Assembly (NCBI GenBank): GCA_041660405.1
Contig: JBAZWL010000003.1
Coordinates: 62,001-126,000, forward strand
DNA: 64,000 nt
Direction of reading: 5' to 3'
Source of the DNA: Taibaiella sp041660405
GTDB lineage: Bacteria; Bacteroidota; Bacteroidia; Chitinophagales; Chitinophagaceae
Numbering within the stretch: the first letter of the stretch is position 1; every line of letters starts with the position of its first letter. Below the pieces are notes generated by a model, which worked only from the letters and a program-made list of their open reading frames with translations, was not told where the DNA came from and did not search any database. Below are positions 15,896 to 23,019 of the stretch, piece after piece. Made by a program: the position numbers and the translations under genes.

Positions 15896-16234
15896 TCAGG
15901 AAGAAACAGAACTGCCACGGCCAAAACCACCTCTTACAATAGAAGACTTGGTAGCATTGCGCCCTATATTGGAACTTTGGTGTATGCCCGAACTGTAGTA
16001 TCCTGCGTGCCCATATTGACCTCGTGCATAACCTCTGTAAGGGCGAAAAGCGTAATACCACAACAAAGCGCTTCCTACTCCCACTCCATAATGATGGGTG
16101 CGGGTATAGGCAGCTGTGCTATCAGATCGCATATATACCTTGGGGCCACTCCAATCGTTTTCTGGTTTTTCTTTATGGCAGGATGCTAAAGCAGAGGTTA
16201 TCAAAACCAATGTTATCGTTTTACTTTTTTTCAT
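15896..16234 (-). CDS. Small YgiB-like lipoprotein with RGGFG tail
   Basis: Lipoprotein of 112 residues: charged start MKKSK, hydrophobic core, and lipobox LASC with Cys19 as the lipid-modified residue. The mature part is rich in Gly, Ser, Tyr and Arg, with a hydrophobic GVGVGSALLWYYAF segment (51-63), and ends in SIVRGGFGRGSSVSS (RGGFG at 101-105). From memory, E. coli YgiB (DUF1190) also has a lipoprotein signal, a Gly-rich centre and a TRGGFG motif near its end, and is likewise encoded next to YgiC. I therefore infer that this is a shortened YgiB counterpart. It is 15 nt upstream of the ligase gene and 8 nt downstream of another lipoprotein gene, so one operon is likely. Confidence 0.7.
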   Translation of the reverse strand: MKKSKTITLVLITSALASCHKEKPENDWSGPKVYMRSDSTAAYTRTHHYGVGVGSALLWYYAFRPYRGYARGQYGHAGYYSSGIHQSSNIGRNATKSSIVRGGFGRGSSVSS

Positions 16235-16242
16235 CGCTGCTT

Positions 16243-16563
16243 TTATTTTACCGTAATAAAAAATTCATAATCCTTCTTCACGCTCTTCGTTTCGGTACGG
16301 CCATCCTTATCTTCAACCTCTTCATTTACCATGCCTAAAGCGCTTAGTGTATCTGTCTTTACAATAGTTTTGGAAAGATTGCCTTTTACCCAAACTTTAT
16401 GAGTAGTAGTCAGAATATCGAAGCTATCTGCATGTGTTACGGATAGAATAGTTTCAATAGAACCATCCTTATCAGGTTGCTGCACTACATCTTCATTTCT
16501 TTCTCCCTCTTCACAGCTGGAAAAAGCAAGGACTAACAACAGACCGTAAATAATCTTATACAT
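16243..16563 (-). CDS. Small lipoprotein, first gene of the YgiB/YgiC-like cassette
   Basis: Predicted lipoprotein of 106 residues: MYKIIYGLLLVLAFSSC gives a normal signal with Cys17 as the lipidation site. The mature part is hydrophilic and acidic (EEGERNEDVVQQPDKDG) followed by a beta-rich region (ETILSVTHADSFDILTTTHKVWVKG). I do not recognise a family. It lies 8 nt upstream of the YgiB-like gene and starts the three-gene unit. No cysteines remain after lipidation and no catalytic motif stands out, so a structural or binding role is more likely than an enzymatic one. Confidence 0.7.
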   Translation of the reverse strand: MYKIIYGLLLVLAFSSCEEGERNEDVVQQPDKDGSIETILSVTHADSFDILTTTHKVWVKGNLSKTIVKTDTLSALGMVNEEVEDKDGRTETKSVKKDYEFFITVK

Positions 16564-16609
16564 GACTTGAAATTTTTGATTGGAAAATTAAATCAATTAT
16601 AGTGATAAA

Positions 16610-16644
16610 TAAAAAAACAGAGCGGAATCAATACTCCGCTCTGT
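16610..16644 (-). terminator. Intrinsic terminator of asd
   Basis: Perfect 10-bp stem ACAGAGCGGA / TCCGCTCTGT (16617-16626 and 16635-16644), 8-nt loop, followed on the minus strand by TTTTTTTA. It starts 18 nt after the asd stop codon. Confidence 0.9.
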
Positions 16645-16661
16645 TATATCTTTTACAATGT

Positions 16662-17651
16662 TTATACCCATTTCTGACTTACAATATACTCGGCTATTTG
16701 TACCGCATTGGTAGCAGCGCCTTTGCGAAGGTTATCCGCTACTATCCAGCCATTCAGCGTTTTTTCCTGTGAATGATCACGGCGAAGTCGGCCTACAAAC
16801 ACTTCGTCTTTTCCGAAAGCATTTAAGGGCATAGGATACAGATTATTTGCAGGATCATCCTGAACAATAATGCCGGGAGATTCTGCCAGAAGATTTCTTA
16901 ATTCAGTAAGATCAAATTCTTTTTCAAATTCAATGTTCACACTTTCACTGTGCCCTCCCATTACCGGTACACGCACTGTTGTAGCTGATACTTTAATGGA
17001 TTCATCGCCCATGATCTTCTGGGTTTCCAGTATCATTTTCATCTCTTCTTTTGTATAACCATTTTCCTGGAATGCATCAATGTGCGGAAGTACATTCAGA
17101 TCAATAGCATGCGGATAAAACGGAGCCGCAGTTGTATTATTTCTTTCAGCAAGTAAATGATCAACACCTTTCTGTCCGCTACCGGTAACGCTCTGGTAAG
17201 TGCTTACTACTACACGTTTGATTTTGTATTTATCGTGCAACGGTTTTAATACTACTACCATTTGAATGGTGGAACAATTAGGATTGGCAATCACACGATC
17301 TTCTTTAGTTAAAGATGAAGCATTCACCTCTGGCACAATAAGTTTTTTATCAGGATGCATGCGCCATGCTGCAGAATTATCAATGACATAAGTACCTACT
17401 GCGGCAAAGGCTTCGGCCCATTCCAGCGATGTAGTGCCTCCTGCAGAAAATAAAGCAATATCGGGCCTCATGTCAACAGCATCCTGCAAGGTTACTACCG
17501 TGTGCTGCTTACCCTTGAAAGTTACCTGCTTACCCTTCGACTTTTCTGAAGCGACGGGAATCAGTTCCGTTACCGGAAAATTTCTTTCTTCAAGGGTACG
17601 TAACATGGTACTACCTACAAGGCCTGTTGCACCTACAACTGCTACTTTCAT
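16662..17651 (-). CDS. asd: Aspartate-semialdehyde dehydrogenase
   Basis: Reduces L-aspartyl-4-phosphate to L-aspartate-4-semialdehyde with NADPH, the branch step to lysine/diaminopimelate, threonine and methionine. The protein has 329 residues, normal for the family. The Rossmann motif GATGLVG is at 7-13. The catalytic cysteine is Cys126 in NPNCST. The substrate-binding and dimer region is seen in TYQSVTGSGQKGVDHL, and VPVMGGHSESVNIEF holds the conserved His. It follows glmM on the same strand but a terminator lies between them, so it is probably transcribed separately. Confidence 0.96.
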   Translation of the reverse strand: MKVAVVGATGLVGSTMLRTLEERNFPVTELIPVASEKSKGKQVTFKGKQHTVVTLQDAVDMRPDIALFSAGGTTSLEWAEAFAAVGTYVIDNSAAWRMHPDKKLIVPEVNASSLTKEDRVIANPNCSTIQMVVVLKPLHDKYKIKRVVVSTYQSVTGSGQKGVDHLLAERNNTTAAPFYPHAIDLNVLPHIDAFQENGYTKEEMKMILETQKIMGDESIKVSATTVRVPVMGGHSESVNIEFEKEFDLTELRNLLAESPGIIVQDDPANNLYPMPLNAFGKDEVFVGRLRRDHSQEKTLNGWIVADNLRKGAATNAVQIAEYIVSQKWV

Positions 17652-17696
17652 TGTGCTTTTTTAATTGTGGTTTTAACTGTTATTGAAATAATTTAT

Positions 17697-17738
17697 TTTA
17701 AAAGACCTTACAGAACAAATTGTTCCTGTAAGGTCTTT
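17697..17738 (-). terminator. Intrinsic terminator of glmM
   Basis: Stem of 12 bp AAAGACCTTACA / TGTAAGGTCTTT (17701-17712 and 17727-17738), extended inwards by an imperfect part, followed on the minus strand by TTTTAAAATAAATT. It lies between glmM and asd. Confidence 0.85.
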
Positions 17739-17790
17739 AACGGATATAAAAGTAGGATAAAATCCCGAAATGGCCCTGAAAAACGATCTT

Positions 17791-19182
17791 CTATCCTCTC
17801 TCCTGCATCATTTCCTTTATATCTTCCATAATGCGTTTGGCGATATTGTTAGCCGTGGTTTCAGAGTTGCTTTCGGAATAAATACGGATAATAGGTTCTG
17901 TATTGGAAGTACGTAAATGAACCCAGTCTGTATCAAACTCAATCTTCAAGCCATCTTCTGTATTAATGGGTTGTTTGCTATATTTCTTTTGTATTTTTTC
18001 AAAGATGGATTTTACATCTACCTCTTCACCCAGCTCTATCTTATTTTTGGAGATAAAATAATCAGGATAAGTCCGGCGTAAAGCGCCGATACCTTTGCCG
18101 GATTTAGCCAGATGCGTAAGGAACAAACCTATTCCTACCAAAGCATCGCGGCCATAGTGTAATTGAGGATCAATAATACCGCCATTACCTTCACCACCAA
18201 TTACGGCATTTACTTCCTTCATTTTGGTTACTACGTTTACCTCACCCACGGCACTGCCATAATATGTACCACCATGCTTTTCAGTCACATCACGTAATGC
18301 TCGCGTAGAGGAAAGATTGGAAACGGTGTTGCCTTTATTTTGGCTTAAAATGTAATCGGCTACAGCTACCAATGTATATTCTTCTCCGAAAGGAGTCCCG
18401 TCTTCACAAACGAAGCAAAGCCTGTCCACATCGGGATCTACAGCAATGCCCAGGTCTGCGTTTTTCTTAGCTACTTCATTGCAAAGCTCACGGATATTTT
18501 CAGGAAGCGGTTCGGGGTTATGTGCAAAATTGCCGGTAATTTCTTCATTCAATACTGTTACCTGTTCTACACCTAAAGCATTAAGCAATGCCGGTACAAA
18601 TGTTGCTCCTGTTGAGTTTACAGCATCTACAATTACTTTATAATTCTTAGCTTTAATGGCTTCTGCATCAACCAGGGGATGCGCAAGGATCGCATCAATA
18701 TGTTTTTGCATAAAGGAATCATCTTCAGTAACTGTGCCCAGTTTATTGATTTCTGCAAAAACAATATTATCCTGTTCAGCAAGTTCCAGCACTTTGGCGC
18801 CCAAAGCAGCGCTGATAAATTCCCCTTCGTGATTTAATAATTTTAAGGCATTCCATTCTTTAGGATTATGGCTCGCTGTAAGGATAATTCCACCTGCAGC
18901 TTTTTCCATTGTAACGGCCATTTCAACAGTAGGTGTTGTACTTAATCCAAGATCTATTACTTCAAAGCCAAGGCCCTGCAAAGTGGCAGTTACCAGGTTG
19001 CGCACCATAGCACCTGATATACGGCCATCACGGCCCACTACTATTTTGTTACCTGCTTTTTGCTCCAGAATAAGCGTACCATAAGCTGCTGTAAACTTCA
19101 CCACATCTATAGGAGTAAGACCTTTGCCCGGGTTTCCACCAATAGTACCACGTATACCTGATATTGATTTAATTAATGCCAT
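17791..19182 (-). CDS. glmM: Phosphoglucosamine mutase
   Basis: Interconverts glucosamine-6-phosphate and glucosamine-1-phosphate on the route to UDP-GlcNAc for peptidoglycan and LPS. The protein has 463 residues. The phosphoserine loop is TASHNP with Ser103; the Mg loop DPDVDR is at 249-254 (Asp249, 251, 253); the sugar-specificity loop GEGNGG is at about 330-335; and the phosphate-binding RTSNTEP is near the C-terminus. The family also contains phosphomannomutases; the short start MALIKSISGIRGTIGG and the Bacteroidota pattern favour GlmM. A -7-like box TAATTTCG lies about 25 nt before the ATG. Confidence 0.88.
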   Translation of the reverse strand: MALIKSISGIRGTIGGNPGKGLTPIDVVKFTAAYGTLILEQKAGNKIVVGRDGRISGAMVRNLVTATLQGLGFEVIDLGLSTTPTVEMAVTMEKAAGGIILTASHNPKEWNALKLLNHEGEFISAALGAKVLELAEQDNIVFAEINKLGTVTEDDSFMQKHIDAILAHPLVDAEAIKAKNYKVIVDAVNSTGATFVPALLNALGVEQVTVLNEEITGNFAHNPEPLPENIRELCNEVAKKNADLGIAVDPDVDRLCFVCEDGTPFGEEYTLVAVADYILSQNKGNTVSNLSSTRALRDVTEKHGGTYYGSAVGEVNVVTKMKEVNAVIGGEGNGGIIDPQLHYGRDALVGIGLFLTHLAKSGKGIGALRRTYPDYFISKNKIELGEEVDVKSIFEKIQKKYSKQPINTEDGLKIEFDTDWVHLRTSNTEPIIRIYSESNSETTANNIAKRIMEDIKEMMQERG

Positions 19183-19340
19183 TGAATAATGTGTATTTTA
19201 TGCGCTGCGAAATTACTGGAAATTCGCAGTAGAAAAATTATTTTAATACCAAATTAGCGTAGTTCTTTTAATATACTCTGTTTTGGAGTGTTTCCACATT
19301 CTTTCAGTCCTGTTTCGTCCTATTTGCGCAGTTCTTTGTT

Positions 19341-19348
19341 TACCTTTG
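19341..19348 (+). promoter_or_regulatory. Predicted -7 box of the methyltransferase gene
   Basis: TACCTTTG, exact consensus, 18 nt before the ATG at 19367. Its position rules out the longer in-frame start at 19283. Confidence 0.5.
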
Positions 19349-19366
19349 CCTTCACTTCAACATGCT

Positions 19367-20107
19367 ATGGCAGAACAAAAGGAATGGTTTGAAAACTGGT
19401 TCGACTCAAAATTTTATCCTATACTTTATGATAACAGGGATGTAGAGGAGGCAAGCCTTTTTGTGCATAACCTGGTACAATATTTAAAGCTTCCGGCGCA
19501 CAGTAAAATTGCTGACATTGCTTGTGGTGAAGGCCGTTTTGCGGGTGAGCTTGCAGCATTAGGTCATGAAGTAGTAGGTTTCGATCTTTCGGAGCAGCGT
19601 ATTGAGAAAGCCAAAGAACTGGAGCATGAACATCTGCATTTTTACGTGCACGATATGCGGTTCCCTTTCTACATCAACTACTTCGACTACACTTTTAACT
19701 TTTTTACCAGCTTCGGCTATTTTGATACGGCAAGAGACAATCACATGGCAGCTCATGCTTTTGCTTCCGCTTTAAAAAAAGGCGGAACACTCGTAATAGA
19801 TTACTTTAACGAAAAGTATGTGGAGCAGGAATTGATTCCCGAAGAAACGATTGAAAAAGAGGGCATCAGGTTTGATATTAAAAGGGGCATCAGTTCAGGA
19901 AAAATAGTGAAACAGATAAATGTAATCGATAACGATGGCATTGAACATTATTACCAAGAAAGAGTTTCAGCCTTCGAACTGAAAGATTTCATTGCACTTT
20001 TCAAAGCTGAAGGAATGGAACTGGCCGAGCATTTTGGCGATTATGATCTTCATACTTTTGACGAAAAAGATTCACCCAGATTGATCATGATCTTCAGAAA
20101 ATTATAA
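19367..20107 (+). CDS. Class I SAM-dependent methyltransferase
   Basis: Methyltransferase of 246 residues from the ATG at 19367 (MAEQKEWFENWF). Motif I, the AdoMet loop, is DIACGEGRF at 50-58; the acidic residue ending the second strand is in VVGFDLSEQRI; the motif IV region is FTSFGYFDT. The C-terminal part (about 150-246) is a small beta-sheet with a conserved RLIMIFRK ending. The fold is clear, the substrate is not; proteins of this shape are often annotated only as methyltransferase domain proteins. It stands alone, with its own promoter and a terminator directly after the stop. Confidence 0.85.
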   Translation: MAEQKEWFENWFDSKFYPILYDNRDVEEASLFVHNLVQYLKLPAHSKIADIACGEGRFAGELAALGHEVVGFDLSEQRIEKAKELEHEHLHFYVHDMRFPFYINYFDYTFNFFTSFGYFDTARDNHMAAHAFASALKKGGTLVIDYFNEKYVEQELIPEETIEKEGIRFDIKRGISSGKIVKQINVIDNDGIEHYYQERVSAFELKDFIALFKAEGMELAEHFGDYDLHTFDEKDSPRLIMIFRKL

Positions 20108-20130
20108 AGGAGCCATCGGCTCCTTTATTT
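20106..20130 (+). terminator. Terminator between the methyltransferase and PAP2 genes
   Basis: AAAGGAGCC-ATC-GGCTCCTTT (9-bp stem, 20106-20126) followed by ATTT. It overlaps the stop codon region and lies between convergent genes, so it may work in both directions. Confidence 0.8.
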
Positions 20131-20139
20131 ATCAATAAA

Positions 20140-20766
20140 CTATCCTGCGTCTCTGGGTTTATCTCTTTTTATACCAAAATTGAAATACCGCTTAAAAACC
20201 AATGACGTAAGCCAACCCAACAAAATACCCAACAAACCGCCGCCAGTAACATCTCCAGGATAATGCACGCCGACATATACTTGCGCATAACAAATAATAC
20301 CTGCCCAAAGAAAGAAAAGCCAGGTCCACTTGCCCAAATATGGTTTTAGCGTAAAAAAGAAAAATGCTGCAAGTCCAAAATGATTGACCGCATGTGAAGA
20401 CGTAAAGCTGCCACTTTGCGGGCAATAGCCAACCCTCAATTTCATTAAGCCAATAAGCCGTTCTTCATGACACGGCCTTATTCTTCCAAAAAAATCTTTG
20501 AGTACACTACTGCTCAACTGATCGGTAATGACAACTGTAAGCGCTCCAATAATAATATAAGGTATGGCTTTCCATTTAAATTTCAAGATCACGTAGATAA
20601 GCAGTGCGGCGTAAAGTGGGTACCAGGTACGTTGGTCTCGCATCAATGGCATAATAAAATCGCCAAAGGATCCGGTCCATTCCGTATTTATTTTCAGGAA
20701 AAAAGCTATATCCCAGTCTTTAAGCCGGGATAACAAACTACCTGATGCTGCCGTTAGAAATGTCAT
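20140..20766 (-). CDS. PAP2-family membrane phosphatase
   Basis: Integral membrane phosphatase of 208 residues with about five to six hydrophobic segments. The three PAP2 motifs are present: KDFFGRIRP (90-98), SGSFTSSHA with the catalytic His at 125, and QVYVGVHYPGDV with the nucleophile His168 and Asp172. The usual SR of motif 3 is replaced by AQ, a variant seen in some family members. Such enzymes dephosphorylate undecaprenyl diphosphate, phosphatidylglycerol phosphate or lipid A; the substrate cannot be chosen here. The consensus -7 box TAACTTTG ends only 7 nt before the ATG, so the mRNA may have almost no leader. Confidence 0.85.
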   Translation of the reverse strand: MTFLTAASGSLLSRLKDWDIAFFLKINTEWTGSFGDFIMPLMRDQRTWYPLYAALLIYVILKFKWKAIPYIIIGALTVVITDQLSSSVLKDFFGRIRPCHEERLIGLMKLRVGYCPQSGSFTSSHAVNHFGLAAFFFFTLKPYLGKWTWLFFLWAGIICYAQVYVGVHYPGDVTGGGLLGILLGWLTSLVFKRYFNFGIKRDKPRDAG

Positions 20767-20773
20767 AAGCGGA

Positions 20774-20781
20774 CAAAGTTA
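20774..20781 (-). promoter_or_regulatory. Predicted -7 box of the PAP2 gene
   Basis: TAACTTTG on the minus strand, exact consensus, only 7 nt from the ATG. Divergent from the plus-strand box at 20803. Confidence 0.45.
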
Positions 20782-20802
20782 CAATTGTGTATAGCTAAAG
20801 CC

Positions 20803-20810
20803 TATTTTTG
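20803..20810 (+). promoter_or_regulatory. Predicted -7 box of the LTA synthase-like gene
   Basis: TATTTTTG, exact consensus, 29 nt before the TTG start at 20840. A TTG lies 15 bp upstream, slightly closer than usual for a -33 box. Confidence 0.45.
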
Positions 20811-20839
20811 CAACATTATTTTACTGAAAAATTATCTGG

Positions 20840-22849
20840 TTGAAACGATTTCTGATTCCTAAAAATATCCAATGGCTTTTGGGCTGCGGCATACTATTCC
20901 TTTGTCTTATGACTTTATTAAGGATAGTTTTTCTTAATGTTTTCACGCCACCATCAGGCAATTTGCCATTGCCATATACACATGCATTCCTTATGGGACT
21001 TCGTTTTGATGGGCGCGTAATCGCTGTGGTCTGCCTTATCTTATTTCTTGCAGGACTGGTGCCGGCGCTAAATGCCTTTCGTTCCAAATCCGGCAAGCGG
21101 GTTGCATTTATGGTATGGATACTCTTTATTCTCATAGCAGGCATTTTCTACGCCGTAGATTTTGCCAATTATGCATACCTCAATGAACGGCTAAATGCGG
21201 GTTTGCTCAATTATGTATCAGATGCCAAAACATCGGCCCACATGATGTGGGAAACTTACCCGGTAATAAAAATTTTGTTGTCCATAACCATTGCTTTATT
21301 CCTTGTACTTTTTGTGATCAGGCTATTGTTCAAAAGAATGATGAATAGAGAAGGGATAGCTAATAAAAAAAGTAAGACTGTTTACGGTGTCATGTTCTTC
21401 CTGCTATTGGCATTTCTCATCTTTGGCAGAATAGGTCAATACCCTTTACGCTGGAGCGATGCGTTTACTTTGGGAAATGATTATGCATCTAACGTATCGC
21501 TCAATCCTTTTCAATCTTTTTTCAGTTCGCTGCAATTCCGCAAGGCCACTTATGAAATAGGTAAAGTAAAAAAAGCCTATCCTTTAATGGTGGAATACCT
21601 GGGTATAGTCAATCCTGACAGCAATAAATTAAATTACACCAGGATAGTAAAACCGGATACAGTTCTGGCCAAACAACCCAATGTTGTTATCGTAATTTGC
21701 GAATCGTTCAGCGCTTATAAAAGTTCGATGTATGGCAATCCGCTTAATACTACGCCTTACTTTGCAGAGCTATGCCGGGAAGGCATTTTCTTTGATCGTT
21801 GCTTTACCCCAAGCTATGGTACTGCCCGTGGAGTTTGGACTACCATTACAGGTATACCGGATGTAACCTTAGCCAAGACTTCCAGTAGAAACCCATCGGC
21901 TGTAAATCAGCATACCATTATGAATGATTTTGGTGGCTACGAGAAATTTTACATGATAGGAGGTAGTCTTAGCTGGGCCAATATCAGGGGCATTCTTACC
22001 AACAATATTCAGGACCTGCACATTTATGAACAAGATGACTATGATGCTGCTAAAATAGATGTATGGGGCGTAAGTGATAAAAATCTTTTGCTATCTGCAA
22101 ACAAAATACTGGCGAAACAACAAAAGCCATTTATTGCCGTAGTACAGACAGCCGACAATCATAGGCCATATACCATTCCTGATGAAGACAAACAGGAATT
22201 TAAAATATTGAATCCTCCACAGGATAGCCTCGAACATCATGGCTTTGAGTCAGCCGATGAGTACAATGCTTTCCGCTATACCGATTTTTGTTATCGCAAA
22301 TTTATGGAAGCAGCTAAAAAGGAGGCCTACTTCAACAATACTATTTTTGTCTTTATAGGAGATCATGGCATTGGCGGTGATGCAGGTAACATGTTCCCCA
22401 AAGCATGGACACAGGAACTTACCAGCATGCATGTGCCGTTATTGTTTTATGCTCCTAAACTCTTTAGCCATCAGCAATACAGCTTTCCTGTTACACAGTG
22501 TGATGTATTGCCAACAGTAGCTGGCTTATGTAAAATTGCTTATACCAATACAACGCTTGGCCGGGATATATTGAGTTCTGCTATACAACAGAATCCTGCC
22601 GTACAGGCCGCTTTCATTTACAATCCCGATAAGCGCAGGATAGGCATAGTGAAAGATTCTGTCTTTTATAGTTATGGTATAAATGGTAAGATGAATGAAC
22701 AAGCCTGGAGTATTACCAATAATATGATACCGCAATTGAGCCCGGCAGAAAAAGATAAGTATTTCGATATTACAGAAGCTTATTATCAAACGGCCCGGTA
22801 TATGTTACTCAACAATAAACTGAAAGCAAAACCGGTTCTTTCACAGTAA
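20840..22849 (+). CDS. LTA synthase family membrane sulfatase-fold transferase
   Basis: Protein of 669 residues with a TTG start. Five hydrophobic segments occupy the first 200 residues, followed by a periplasmic alkaline phosphatase/sulfatase-fold domain. Active-site residues match the LtaS/OpgB group: Glu288 in CESFSAYKSS, the nucleophile Thr328 in SYGTARG, a His in ADNHRPYTIP, and Asp508-His509 in IGDHGIGG. In Firmicutes such enzymes move glycerol phosphate from phosphatidylglycerol onto lipoteichoic acid. Bacteroidota have no lipoteichoic acid, so a glycerophosphate or phosphoethanolamine transfer to a glycan or lipid is a better guess. It is divergent from the PAP2 gene and ends at a strong terminator. 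Confidence 0.88.
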   Translation: MKRFLIPKNIQWLLGCGILFLCLMTLLRIVFLNVFTPPSGNLPLPYTHAFLMGLRFDGRVIAVVCLILFLAGLVPALNAFRSKSGKRVAFMVWILFILIAGIFYAVDFANYAYLNERLNAGLLNYVSDAKTSAHMMWETYPVIKILLSITIALFLVLFVIRLLFKRMMNREGIANKKSKTVYGVMFFLLLAFLIFGRIGQYPLRWSDAFTLGNDYASNVSLNPFQSFFSSLQFRKATYEIGKVKKAYPLMVEYLGIVNPDSNKLNYTRIVKPDTVLAKQPNVVIVICESFSAYKSSMYGNPLNTTPYFAELCREGIFFDRCFTPSYGTARGVWTTITGIPDVTLAKTSSRNPSAVNQHTIMNDFGGYEKFYMIGGSLSWANIRGILTNNIQDLHIYEQDDYDAAKIDVWGVSDKNLLLSANKILAKQQKPFIAVVQTADNHRPYTIPDEDKQEFKILNPPQDSLEHHGFESADEYNAFRYTDFCYRKFMEAAKKEAYFNNTIFVFIGDHGIGGDAGNMFPKAWTQELTSMHVPLLFYAPKLFSHQQYSFPVTQCDVLPTVAGLCKIAYTNTTLGRDILSSAIQQNPAVQAAFIYNPDKRRIGIVKDSVFYSYGINGKMNEQAWSITNNMIPQLSPAEKDKYFDITEAYYQTARYMLLNNKLKAKPVLSQ

Positions 22850-22876
22850 AAAGTAAGGCATTATAATACTTTACAG

Positions 22877-22911
22877 AAAAACAGCGAAGCCTAAGCTTCG
22901 CTGTTTTTCTG
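22877..22911 (+). terminator. Strong intrinsic terminator after the LTA synthase-like gene
   Basis: Perfect 14-bp stem AAAAACAGCGAAGC / GCTTCGCTGTTTTT around CTAA (22877-22908), with the T run built into the stem. Confidence 0.92.
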
Positions 22912-22958
22912 TCTGGGGAAATGAGTTTGGTTGATAATTCCTTAACCTTTTGGTGAGA

Positions 22959-22986
22959 TTGGCTTAACATGGTACGGCTATTTTCG
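22959..22986 (+). promoter_or_regulatory. Predicted promoter of the T9SS cargo gene
   Basis: TTG at 22959-22961 and TATTTTCG at 22979-22986 (one base off TAnnTTTG) separated by 17 bp, 33 nt before the ATG at 23020. Confidence 0.4.
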
Positions 22987-23019
22987 TGGCCTTAATCTAA
23001 TATAAAAGCCAATATCAGC

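Noticed and set aside
20840..22849. True lipoteichoic acid synthase
   Set aside because: All signs are of a Gram-negative Bacteroidota without lipoteichoic acid; only the fold and active site are supported.
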